From Harmothoe impar (taxonomy: Eukaryota > Annelida > Polychaeta > Phyllodocida > Polynoidae), in NCBI GenBank assembly GCA_947462335.1, contig OX381716.1, forward strand, positions 10,488,861 to 10,552,860: a stretch of DNA of 64,000 nt. The letters run 5' to 3'. Below, in pieces: positions 40,601 through 49,690 of the stretch (its first letter is position 1; every line of letters begins with the position of its first letter). Position numbers and translations under genes: made by a program. Under the pieces are notes generated by a model. It had not been told where the DNA came from. It saw only the letters and a list, made by a program, of their open reading frames with translations, and did not search any database.

Positions 40601-42453
40601 TAGGCCTAAAAGCCAAAAAGAACAAAGTGTCAACCAAATCCTCTTTCCCTACTAAATCCCCCATTTCAACACCCAGCACACCCACAGCCAATTTGCAGAA
40701 GCACTCAGACAGAGCAGGTACTGCACAGAAGGCTCACAAAAGCAAATCTGACCCCCATCCCAAAAGAACAAAGGCCGCCTCCACCAGCACAAACAGAGGA
40801 GCAGCCAGTTCAAAGGAACAGACAGTCAACACAGACATAGCAGTTGAACAACCAAAGAAACAGACAAAGACCAGACCTGCACCAAAATCTCCTGAAGCAA
40901 TCCAGGCAGAGAAAGATAAAGAAAGGCTGGCACAGCATATAATGGAATTAGACCAGATGTTAGACCAAATCCCAGACAGTTCAATCAACTCCACACTGTT
41001 GAAAGAAGAACAAAGGAAGGACACTGGACTAATACCCATTATAGACTACCTAGAGAAAGGTGACCTACCTGTAAAAAGCACTGAAGCAACAAGGATTAGG
41101 AATAATGCTCAGCATTACCTACTCCTAGACAACATTCTAGTACACATATCCCCTACATCATGGAGAAAAACAGACACAGTACCACTACAAGTTGTAGTCC
41201 CAAAAACTTGGGTTGAAAACATACTGCAACACTTCCATGACTCACCAATGGCAGGCCATGTAGGTACTTCAAAAATGATGTCTTCTCTCATACCTAGGGT
41301 ATATTGGAAATCTATGATGGCTGATGCCAATCAGTATGTGTCAACATGTGACACTTGCCTAAAAGCAAAAAGGGCAGTGCACACCCACAAAACACCAATG
41401 ACTGTAAGGGACTATATGCCAACCCCCATGAAGCACCTGAACTTAGATGCTGTGGGACCACTCCCAGAAACAGCCAGGAAAAACAAACACATACAAGTTT
41501 GCATAGATTATTCAACTAGATATGTCATAGCATATGCCACAAAGGATCTCACAGCAGAAACCACACAACATGAGTTCTACAAGAACGTCATATGTCAGCA
41601 AGGTGTACCAACTTCAGTTCAAACTGACAATGGCACCTGCTACACAGGCAGCAATTTTAAGAAACTGATGAACACCCAGAAGATAAGACACGACCTGTCA
41701 AGTCCATATAGACCACAATCAAATGGATTAGTGGAAAGATTCAATGCCAGTATAGGAACAGCATTAAGGACTTTCTGTTCTCAGAATCAGAAAACATGGG
41801 ACCTGTATATAGAATCAATTACATTTGCATTGAACAACACAGAGTCCCAGACAACAGGTTACACACCATTCTTCCTACTTCATGGCAGAAACCCTCAAAC
41901 CATTGTAGAAACTGCCCTAAACATAGAGGAAGAAATCAAAACAGTAGCAGAGCATGTATCTGGAATGATACTGTCTCAAGATGAGTCTAGAAGAAAGGCA
42001 ATAGACAGAGTCAAAAAGCTACAACAAGGAAGGAAGTCAAGATATGACAAAAAGCTTACACCACAAGCTATACTTCCACTAGATATTGTATATATCAACA
42101 TTCCCAGAATTCTGTTGACCACAGATTCAAAGAAGCTTCAACCCCTATTCATGGGACCATATGTTGTTGCAGAAAGACCAACCCCAACCAGCGCAAGGTT
42201 GAAGAACCTATCAAATAACCTACTAGTCCCCAGACCAGTACATATTGATAGGCTCAAAAAGGTCACAACACTGAGGAAAAATGAGTTTGCACACAGACTC
42301 ATTCCCCACACCTCAAAGTTTATCCACAGGATAACAAGGGATAAATCCCAAATCACACTCACCAAAGAGTCAGTTGGTCTAAACCAAATAGTACCCAGAC
42401 CAGCCCACCACAAGGTGAAAAGAAACTCCAGGCAAGGGAGAATATCTAAGTAG
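37648..42453 (+). CDS. pol: Pol (protease, RT, RNase H, integrase), about 1601 codons by -1 frameshift
   Basis: Replication polyprotein. Domains in order: aspartic protease with DTG (37939-37947); reverse transcriptase about 38830-39600 with FSKLDAQQGFFQIP and YLDD (39316-39327); RNase H with TDAS near 39760 and YNTTERELLGVV; a long Lys/Pro-rich linker (about 40100-41030) with a Cys cluster (codons 40300, 40306, 40321, 40342). Integrase follows, with HHCC (His 41230 or 41236, His 41257, Cys 41347, Cys 41356) and catalytic Asp 41446, Asp 41626, Glu 41734 (D-D-35-E). Last is a GPY/F module (FMGPYVV, 42148). No stop or frameshift interrupts it. There is no good ATG at its start, in keeping with frameshift expression. 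Confidence 0.93.
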   Translation, partial: LETHSAAGPVRCEPLQPPIKIQDQQPLGQPKTIASIAETIPQLHTGKSSRPSVIHITPQQDASQKEMGESTKISVELLKNGCLNARFYEHTEIPCLVDTGPTITCVRDTFLREIQKSRDVEIKKRKFNVHLADGSICHVRQAAVLKFKIHGTRFEFPFSIIPNLTKPVVLGTDFLKATRSQIEFNVDPELQVKPVRAVREATILPFTELAVLGQVTSLKCLEGCVGTLDNLQRNNRVPYLVQKGVVTPSEMNRHPIILLNTSHRPYKVRKGDIIALFTEVDPSELHQPDTDIPTEEPTLQVIDTEENCSDTESDCASVYADPDTNRGDDTDDELATIHSEAHDIMPDIMENVPPKCVLTDIGQERLQKLLHKYQDVFVGKDNDIGTTHLYTHSIHIKPDAVPCHYLPYRQTPEKQAKMGEVCEDLVRQGILRECAEGPWASRSFLVQKASGGQRLVTDLRHVNANMINQALSTPRADDTLDMIGSLKPTVFSKLDAQQGFFQIPIRREDQHKTAFIANDKKYVYQKMPMGLATAPAGFCHLVTLILNKLKYKCALPYLDDILVLSPDVERHFSDLEDVFKSLRIGKLKLKKSKCEYFTDRIDFLGMRVTPDGLQPSPEKVESVKTFPTPKSVKQVRSFTGLCQYFKKFIKDYANIARPLYDLQTNLKVFKWNEDADNAFKTLKHALCTHALLRYPDYDKEFSLATDASNVSLGAVLSQRSSEGVLRPVAFAGRTLSKHERNYNTTERELLGVVYGILHFRHYLESRHFQLYTDHAALIPLLTNTGLTHRWARWALDIQQFAFTIQHVKGDDNIPPDVMSRREYPDAPPMTNPPPPPRRKRAATRTKFSKIQTKIPFNRDDPPKSIDRPKPVIRGILKETTHYVFCHCEREYCEEYPENCFTPVETNRIAQMVKATSREPPHSASENQLEEKLHKIASITKVVRFAEEQLDMEEEQDRDICVVTTRSKAKRSVAEDTRSNDHPQQLGLKAKKNKVSTKSSFPTKSPISTPSTPTANLQKHSDRAGTAQKAHKSKSDPHPKRTKAASTSTNRGAASSKEQTVNTDIAVEQPKKQTKTRPAPKSPEAIQAEKDKERLAQHIMELDQMLDQIPDSSINSTLLKEEQRKDTGLIPIIDYLEKGDLPVKSTEATRIRNNAQHYLLLDNILVHISPTSWRKTDTVPLQVVVPKTWVENILQHFHDSPMAGHVGTSKMMSSLIPRVYWKSMMADANQYVSTCDTCLKAKRAVHTHKTPMTVRDYMPTPMKHLNLDAVGPLPETARKNKHIQVCIDYSTRYVIAYATKDLTAETTQHEFYKNVICQQGVPTSVQTDNGTCYTGSNFKKLMNTQKIRHDLSSPYRPQSNGLVERFNASIGTALRTFCSQNQKTWDLYIESITFALNNTESQTTGYTPFFLLHGRNPQTIVETALNIEEEIKTVAEHVSGMILSQDESRRKAIDRVKKLQQGRKSRYDKKLTPQAILPLDIVYINIPRILLTTDSKKLQPLFMGPYVVAERPTPTSARLKNLSNNLLVPRPVHIDRLKKVTTLRKNEFAHRLIPHTSKFIHRITRDKSQITLTKESVGLNQIVPRPAHHKVKRNSRQGRISK

Positions 42454-43545
42454 ATTACTTTTATACATTGACATGATCATATGAAATATCTATACCCACA
42501 GACTATGAATAATAGTCAAATAAGTATATACACTCTATATGAAGGAAATTAAATTTCCAACAACTGTCCAAATCAAGAATGATAAGTAGGAATTTTCATA
42601 TCAGCATAGGATATGAACCCACACAAAGGACAGAAAAGACAATATACACTATATAGGTTACAAAACAATGTGCACACAAAGTAGAATCAAAGACAGATTA
42701 CTACAGGGTTGAAGTCTGAAACCCAAAAGGCTACACACAAAAAGCCAAAAGAGACTACCTAAAGGGATTAGCAACCCAAGCTTGAAGAAACCACAATTAT
42801 CATACTTTTGCATCAAAGGCTAGCATCCTTGAAAGAATGCAACAATGGAAATGTTTGAACCTAAATCCTGTAAAGTACATGAAACAGAGCGTGCTATGCC
42901 AAGAGACTACTGTCTAGACACACCCTTACCCTTCAAAGGACCCACACACCTGCCAGGGCATTCAAACCCCCACAGATGCAGGTAGTCCACACTAATTACC
43001 CCAGACATAATTACCCCAGTCAGACAAGCTAACACTGATGGCAGTTAACAGCCACCAGGGAAACAAAGCCAGGCCCTCAATGGATGAGGGTAGGGTGAGC
43101 TACATAAGAGGCCCTGACTCCATAGCCAACTCACCAGTTCTACTCCTGCAGCAGTCAGGTACACACCAGCTGGTCCTAGCCATACCAGTTCTCCTATAGC
43201 AGGAGGGACTCTGTCAGAAAGCAGACCACACCCACTCTACAATATCATACCCAGTTACTACAATCTTGGGAAAGGACTCTAGCACAGATTGGACATTAAG
43301 CCAACACTAGCTTGATCATGGAAAAAGGTACAGTTCAAACACTACATTGATTATTATATTACTATTGGGACCAACCAGGATTTCTGCTCTCAAAACTATG
43401 TACACAGAGGCAGCGCCAAGTGGATACTTCACATAAGCAAAAAGGATAGCTCACAAAATCAGCAAACCAATTTAAACCTAAGTATATTGCAAAAAACACT
43501 AGTAGAAGTCTTACTAAGACATAGAATATATTTTATATTTCAGGC
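42454..43545 (+). other. Pol-env intergenic region with env splice acceptor
   Basis: No ORF. It ends in ttttatatttcag|gcATG, a 3' splice site (AG at 43542-43543) two bases before the env ATG. Between about 43090 and 43160, ctacataagaggccctgact followed by tcag|gtacac could be an internal promoter and donor; this is only a possibility. Confidence 0.6.
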
Positions 43546-46164
43546 ATGCTAAAGCCAATCCTACTACTAGTGATGATGGCCACTTCTCAAGCCATCACAT
43601 ATGTGCCCACCGTTAGACAGAACGTTGGAGCCATATATGAGCCATTACCTGAACCATTGGTCAATGGGCACGATACCACAACCATGATATTGGCAATACC
43701 ATACCATATACCTGCTCCACCAGAGACCGAAACCAAAATACTGGACCAGGTTATGGCACTAACATTTCCTACCTTGCATGACGACAGTTCTACCAGTCAG
43801 ATATTACAGCAGGCAAGGGAACTAGATCTGTTAATAGACATAACAGACAAGGAAATTAACTCTACCTTAGCATCCATCCATTTGTTCCTATCAAATCCAA
43901 TTAACAGTCAAGGAAGGTACAGAAGAGCACCACTTGGGTTCCTAGCCCCACTCTTCAGAGGAGCAATAGGTCTTGCCACACTAGATGACGTCAAAGAGGT
44001 CATGGACCAGATAAAGAACATAGACGGCATTCTAGAAGCTTTTTCCAAGCAAGACAAAGAAGCAGCTATATTAATTGATAAGGTCACCCAACGCCAAGAC
44101 AAATTTGTCAAGGCATATGTTAAGGATAAAAGTATGCTAGACCAAACCATGAACACTCTAGGCCAAAATATGAATTTATGGGCTCAAAATATGACCACAT
44201 CTCTGAACACTTATGCAAATCACGAGCACACACAAAGAAGGAAGATCCAAATTTTAACTGATGCACTCACCATTATTGTAGCAAGAATGAACTATCTGCA
44301 AGCATTGCAGCGCACCACATCAGCACTCAGGATGCTATCAGCAGGCATTATGACTGCTGACATAGTACCACCAGCTGAACTAACGGAGCATCTGAATGAT
44401 CTGGACATGACACTCAGAATACACTCACCAGGATCAAAGGTCGCCATAACTGACCTTGACTACTATTATTCCCAAAGAATGATATCCTACACCTATTCAG
44501 AACGGCACATATACATCCACCTGGATATCATTGTAGCATCCACTGTCTCCACCTTCAGAGTATTTCAACTGGTAACTACACCAGTACCAATCAACACCAA
44601 GGAGACACCTACAAAGGGAGTAACCCAATTAATTACTGATGTCAAATTTTTGGCTATCTCTGAAGATGGTTCACTATTTATTGAACTAACAAATGCAGAT
44701 ATGCTAACCTGTCCAGGAACTAAGATCAAAATTTGTACCAAAACTAGCCCGAGAATCCATAGACATGTACCTACATGCACAGTAGCAATTTATTTGAACC
44801 AAGCTCAGCAAGTCAAGGAAATGTGCCAATTTACTATCTCACCCTTGAAGAGACCTATCTCACACGCTGTAGCCATTTCACAAGATGAATATCTAGTGAC
44901 CACAAATTCTCCCACCTACACAGTTACGTGTCACGGGAAACCAGCTACTACTCACAAAGCACCATCACACTCAATCATAGGTGTACCATGCCTATGTACA
45001 GTGAATATAGATCACTATTCACTACCAAATTCTAGGTTGCCATGCAACACTACAATTTCATTTCACTATGCTTTGGAGACTATAAACCTACCTTTTCTCG
45101 CGGCTCTAAATGAAATCAAAGAAATTGGACCAGACTCCAAGGCAAATCTGCCACCTTTTCCAAAGGTCAACCTATCCAGGACACTGGATATGTTAAGAAA
45201 ATCAAGTAATATTGATGAATCAACATTACTAGACCTAAACCCATTCGCAAAAACCCTGCTAGATGATGCCTCCAGCCTGGCTAAGCCACTGGAAAATAGA
45301 CTAATAGAGTCCTATCTATACAAATTTGCACGGCATCCAGCAGCATCTATCATACCAATGATACTTTCGGTTATAGCTACAATTTTGGCCACCTACACCC
45401 TATTCAAAATGCACAGAGGATCCACACTACTAGCTTATATGCCAACTGCAAAAGCATATAGATTTGTCACAGAGAAGCCTATGGAGAAAGCCTTCGAAAC
45501 CCTATACAAGAAGGACACCACCACGGCACAAATAGAACAGGGCCCCACCCCTATTCTAACTATCCATGAGACCCATACCCTTATCATAGCCATACTATTC
45601 ACACTCACCATTTACTCAGCCTACAGGCTGACCAAATATCTAAAGAGTATGGCAACCAAGCACTGTGGAAAGGGAAAGGTCACAAAGAGGACAAATCCCA
45701 CAGTAGTACTAAAAGTCTACAAAGGAGACACCAACTTCTCCTTCCCCTTGCGTCCAGTGCCACATGAGTTTGATACAATTATAAAAGCTTCAGCCCCAAC
45801 ATACAGAGATATGATTATCAAAATGTACCCTCTCCCAAAACTAGTATTTGAATGGAATGGACCAGTAGTAATTACTACAAAGAAAGGAGAGACCGCATAT
45901 TTACTGCCAGAAACTATCAATCTACCATGGCGTGCCAGGTTCAGCATAATACCAGCGCTCAGGGAACCCAATCTAGATTTTGCCATGTTACTACAAAATG
46001 ACATTTCACCCCAGCCCGTTACCATGGATACCCATGAGTCAAAGCTGGAAAACATCATAATTGACGACCAAAGAGAGAGCACCAATACATTCAAAAATGT
46101 ACTCACCATACTCACCCAACCACCTACAGCTGTAACTAGTGAGAAAGTACATGGGGAAGAATAA
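43546..46164 (+). CDS. env: Envelope glycoprotein, baculovirus F/errantivirus-like
   Basis: 872 codons. An N-terminal signal peptide (about 1-17) is followed by a surface subunit, then a furin-type site RYRR at residues 124-127. A hydrophobic Gly/Ala-rich fusion-peptide-like stretch (about 128-146) leads into LATLDDV and a probable coiled coil to about 240. This recalls the F-protein pattern of cleavage, fusion peptide and LFGTLD-like motif. A Cys-rich ectodomain (about 385-505) precedes a membrane segment near 599-621. A second hydrophobic stretch lies near 677-697, leaving a long tail. Several N-x-S/T sites are present. Role (membrane fusion, possible infectivity) is inferred from family features. 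The frame is intact; fusion competence is not shown. Confidence 0.83.
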   Translation: MLKPILLLVMMATSQAITYVPTVRQNVGAIYEPLPEPLVNGHDTTTMILAIPYHIPAPPETETKILDQVMALTFPTLHDDSSTSQILQQARELDLLIDITDKEINSTLASIHLFLSNPINSQGRYRRAPLGFLAPLFRGAIGLATLDDVKEVMDQIKNIDGILEAFSKQDKEAAILIDKVTQRQDKFVKAYVKDKSMLDQTMNTLGQNMNLWAQNMTTSLNTYANHEHTQRRKIQILTDALTIIVARMNYLQALQRTTSALRMLSAGIMTADIVPPAELTEHLNDLDMTLRIHSPGSKVAITDLDYYYSQRMISYTYSERHIYIHLDIIVASTVSTFRVFQLVTTPVPINTKETPTKGVTQLITDVKFLAISEDGSLFIELTNADMLTCPGTKIKICTKTSPRIHRHVPTCTVAIYLNQAQQVKEMCQFTISPLKRPISHAVAISQDEYLVTTNSPTYTVTCHGKPATTHKAPSHSIIGVPCLCTVNIDHYSLPNSRLPCNTTISFHYALETINLPFLAALNEIKEIGPDSKANLPPFPKVNLSRTLDMLRKSSNIDESTLLDLNPFAKTLLDDASSLAKPLENRLIESYLYKFARHPAASIIPMILSVIATILATYTLFKMHRGSTLLAYMPTAKAYRFVTEKPMEKAFETLYKKDTTTAQIEQGPTPILTIHETHTLIIAILFTLTIYSAYRLTKYLKSMATKHCGKGKVTKRTNPTVVLKVYKGDTNFSFPLRPVPHEFDTIIKASAPTYRDMIIKMYPLPKLVFEWNGPVVITTKKGETAYLLPETINLPWRARFSIIPALREPNLDFAMLLQNDISPQPVTMDTHESKLENIIIDDQRESTNTFKNVLTILTQPPTAVTSEKVHGEE

Positions 46165-46260
46165 CACAATTATACAGGAGTGAGATTGACCAAAACTTTT
46201 GTGAAAAGTTGGTTGGCCCTGAAAAGGACCGTTTATATTGACATTTATAGATGCCACCCA

Positions 46261-46869
46261 CTAGTTGTTATAGTCCCCCCATCCCAAGGCCTCCCAGGAC
46301 TCGGCCAACTCGGCAGCGGCAGGAGATCCAATCCACGTATCTTCACTGAAGAGCCACTCGTTCTCCTCCCTCCACTGGACAAAACGTGCCTCCAAAGTAG
46401 ACAAAGCATGCTCAGCGCTGTCTGCAGCATCACCTGTCACCGTGTAAGCACATAGGCCGACAGCCAATAGGAAGTCCCAGATGACCCCATCATTTCTGGT
46501 GAAAAGCAGTCGCGGGTCATATCCATCCAGAGCACGTAGGGCCTGAGCCAACAGCTCCAGAGATGCCGCCCTGCGCATGGAAATCCCGCCAGCACCAAGG
46601 AAGTACCAGCCGTGATGACGGCACACCAAAACATCACCAAAACTGGCAATGTCGTGCCGGACTTTATGCAACCATCGCGTCCTTACTGAGTCATACCGAC
46701 TCAAAATACTCCTAAAAGGAGTACCAGGAGTCAGCCCCTCCAAGGTGTTTTGATCACCTAACCACAGGTCTAAGGCCTGCATGTCACCCTGCAGCCAGGC
46801 CTCAGGGAGATATGCAAGTACCTCAGGTACAGCCTCCAACTCGTCCTCCAAAATTGCCATATGCGCCAT
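46261..46869 (-). CDS. Antisense ORF inside the retroelement, unknown function (202 aa)
   Basis: Read opposite to gag-pol-env and convergent with env (97 bp between stop codons). ATG at 46869 has A at -3 and G at +4, and a second in-frame ATG is at 46860. A TATA box (46933-46928) lies about 60 bp upstream. The protein is rich in Leu, Ala, Trp and acidic residues with almost no Lys, is predicted helical, and has no signal peptide or membrane span. Motif-like parts are CRHHGWYFLGAGG and NDGVIWDFLLAVG. I do not recognise the family. Base composition is clearly GC-richer than the A-rich retroviral genes, suggesting a captured host or viral gene or an antisense accessory gene. The plus strand shows no competing long ORF here. 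Confidence 0.65.
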   Translation of the reverse strand: MAHMAILEDELEAVPEVLAYLPEAWLQGDMQALDLWLGDQNTLEGLTPGTPFRSILSRYDSVRTRWLHKVRHDIASFGDVLVCRHHGWYFLGAGGISMRRAASLELLAQALRALDGYDPRLLFTRNDGVIWDFLLAVGLCAYTVTGDAADSAEHALSTLEARFVQWREENEWLFSEDTWIGSPAAAELAESWEALGWGDYNN

Positions 46870-48475
46870 ACTGTGTTATCTCAAGGGTACTCAAGGAATA
46901 ACTGATCCTACTGTGGTCTACACAGCCTTTATAACCCCTCCCCACCCCCAAATGACACTGTTCACCCTCTGAAGTGACCCCCTCACTTCAGGTGACAAGT
47001 CCATGAGAAGGCACATGATCTGCTCACCAAAAGGTGTCAACCACCGGTGTCACCGCGGCACACGACGCATCTTGCGCCGCATGACACAATAGCCTCAAGG
47101 TGCCACTCAAAAAAATCTGCTCAAGGTGCAAAATTTTCAAACTCTCACAATCCCAAGGTCAAAGCAAGGTCTCAGTGTGTGTCAGTAGTATCAGGAAATC
47201 AATTTTAAGGTATCCCAAAATGAAACAGCCAATTTTTGAAAAATTGAAGTTTTACAAAAACAATTGCGTACTCTTAACCATGTCAAACTTGCTCAAACAT
47301 GCATTTATATGTATGAAATTGTATTATTACAATCTAAATTGCTAATCAAACATGTTTGTATATAACACTGTATTTGCACTGTATTTTACACTGTATACCT
47401 TTGTATTATGTAAGACTATTTACAGAAAAACATGAAGCAAAAAGGGAGATAGTCCGCTGACTAACCCTAGGATACTACACAAAAGACTTAAATCTCACAG
47501 CAGCGGCCCACTGCAAAGACATTTCTGATCAAAGTGTAGATCCACAAGTTGCAAATTGCCAACACCAAGAATCTTGTAAGATTCAACTATCATTGCAGAA
47601 ACAAGATACCGAGTCATTTTTATGACATTATGAACACTTACCCTCCACCGGATAAGGACAAAATATCTGCATAAAAAGGACTGTATTTGTACATACAAAC
47701 TTACAAACTTAAGTAATGCAAAATGTCAGATGACACAATTATGAACACTTATCCGCCACCGGACAAGCACATAACTATGCATAAAATGTACATTACTGAT
47801 TGCTATATCACGCAAATCCAAAGATAAGCGCTATCTAGAAATAAGAAAACAAACTTCAAGCCGGTTGGCCTACTTTTATATAAAAGTGGCCTTGGTTTTT
47901 TTGGTATCAAACAAAAAAGTTTGTAAAAGATTATCATAAGATTTTGCATAATTTGCATTATACTCTGTATATTTGTATTCACATGTGAACATTGATATAT
48001 CAAAATCCACTCAGTTCCACAAAGCACCTATTTCACCAAAGACAGCCTATTACTTGATAACACATTTTTCATCATGTTTTAGAATTAAGACAAAGATGTA
48101 CCATGCTGTGTATATAATTCAAACAATGATTTGAAAAGTGTCAGATAAAGACACAATGTATTACTACACTGTATAATATGTGATTAAGAAAGTACCAAAT
48201 TGGTACAAAGAAGGTTTACATACCTTATAGTTAAGTTACACTGTATATAATGTAGATGACTAGCCAAGCACAAAAACCAAAATTCTCCCCAGACCTTTGG
48301 TATTTACATACTCTCACATCATCTATATTACAAAAAAAGTGTACTTCACTACAAAAAAAAAATCAAAAAACAAAAGGTAAATCCTATTTGCCACCAAAAA
48401 TTGTGGATAAAATTCCAAAATTCACCCCAAATTTTTAGATGGAATGACAACTGACGGAGAGTTGTCCTTTTTCCC
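46870..48475. other. Retroelement 3' non-coding region
   Basis: No supported ORF. Holds the antisense promoter region and a pair of diverged 55-bp direct repeats (47623-47676 and 47731-47786, both with tgaacactta and ccaccgga). It is AT-rich until the polypurine tract. Confidence 0.6.
46928..46933 (-). promoter_or_regulatory. TATA box for the antisense ORF
   Basis: On the minus strand ggggtTATAAAggctgtg, about 60 bp before the ATG, so a start site about 30 bp on would give a 30-nt leader. A 9-bp inverted repeat (ctgaagtga/tcacttcag, 46969-46991) lies about 36 bp upstream of it. Confidence 0.6.
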
Positions 48476-48485
48476 GAGGGGGAGG
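48476..48485 (+). other. Polypurine tract
   Basis: GAGGGGGAGG four bases before the 3' LTR, the expected primer site for plus-strand DNA synthesis. Confidence 0.7.
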
Positions 48486-48489
48486 CACC

Positions 48490-49170
48490 TGTCATGTGAC
48501 GCACGTGGCCCAACACGTGAGGCACGTGCAGGTCGGTATACTCCCTCTCAAAGGCCGTTATGTAAGGGTCACATGCTGCCGCACGTGACACAAGCCTCAG
48601 AGCCGTCACAGGCCGCTGCACAAGCCTCAGGACCGTCACAGGCCGCTGCACAAGCCTCAGGACCGTCACAGGCCGCTGCACAAGCCTCAGGTCCTTCACA
48701 GGCCGCTGCACACGGTCACATAGGGGCTTGTTGCACCTTTTGGCCAATCACTGTCAACTGACACTAACACTCAAGATGCCATGCTGGTAGCCTGGCCCCC
48801 TTAAATAGGGTCAGGTCCCAGCACTGGGCATCTCCATCCTCACTCTACACTTGGACACCACAGAGCAAGGACCTCTCCACTGACTGAGAACAAGGCTATA
48901 GGCTATGCCCTACTAGGCCCAACTATCAGACATGGTGTAGGACCCCCTTGGCTCTAGTCCAGTACTAACCTCAGGGTTATTAGGTATATTTACCAAGACC
49001 TATATTATTGTGTGGATAGGTGTAACTGAGTGGAACCTACATTGTACTACTGTACTGTTGCTGTCAACTTGTAATAAATACCAACTATACTACAAGACCT
49101 CAAGACTTAGTCAACTTACCTCATATCATATTAAAGGGATCTCCCAACTAAGGGGATTCCTTGTATGACA
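48490..49170 (+). repeat. 3' LTR (681 bp)
   Basis: Same length as the 5' LTR, and I find no difference when reading the two side by side. Poly(A) signal at 49073-49078. CTAG follows at 49171. Confidence 0.96.
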
Positions 49171-49174
49171 CTAG

Positions 49175-49477
49175 TATAAGAAGTCATGAAGTAAGATATA
49201 ATCATCATGTTGGTAGTACATTGTACTAGGTGACTCAAATAAGGTAGCCTTCATTACATGCAAGTCTCAGCTGGTCTTGTATGTAAGCATAGGAGGACTT
49301 AGTGGTTGTTAGTAGTTGGGATTGGTGTACTTTGGGGTGTATGGGTAACAATGGCTTGTGTGAGCATTGTGAGAGAACATGTTGTGAAATACTTTGTACT
49401 AGAGAGGGTGAAACCTTGAGAGAGGAAATCAAGTTAGTATTCACCAAGCCGTCAAGTGAGCAACATATGTCCGTGTT
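49175..49477. other. No gene seen
   Basis: Flanking DNA after the retroelement; unique, AT-rich, no motif recognised. Confidence 0.5.
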
Positions 49478-49690
49478 AGGGAGTGATCATTTTTTAACAA
49501 CAGGGGGGGATGGTTTTGAACTCAGAGCGTCCGAAAAAATTTTACCCTCCCCCCCCTGGTCAACAGCTCGAAATCCCCCCCCCCATGGGTCAAAAATCGT
49601 TGCGCGCGCAGGCCCTTTGAAGCATAGTAACACACTGGCTTTTTGGCCCAAAACATGTTAAATTTTTTTGTCCCCCCCCAAGAGGGGTCG
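49478..49690. mobile_element. MITE, AGGGAGTGGTCA family, copy with decayed right end
   Basis: Left end agggagtgatcattttttaa plus G-tract, then C-tracts and gcgcgcaggccctttgaagc in inverse order to other copies. No clear right end. Confidence 0.55.

Larger units (their letters stand above)
34891..49170 (+). mobile_element. Intact env-bearing Ty3/Gypsy-type endogenous retrovirus
   Basis: 14,280 bp from TGTCAT to ATGACA with two 681-bp LTRs that I read as identical, and a 4-bp target duplication CTAG at 34887-34890 and 49171-49174. Order: LTR, gag (35867-37651), pol by -1 frameshift (to 42453), env (43546-46164), a convergent antisense ORF (46869-46261), LTR. All frames are uninterrupted. Domain order PR-RT-RNaseH-IN and the GPY/F module place it in Ty3/Gypsy; env resembles the baculovirus F/errantivirus type (family memory, no search). 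Identical LTRs imply a very recent insertion. Confidence 0.93.
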
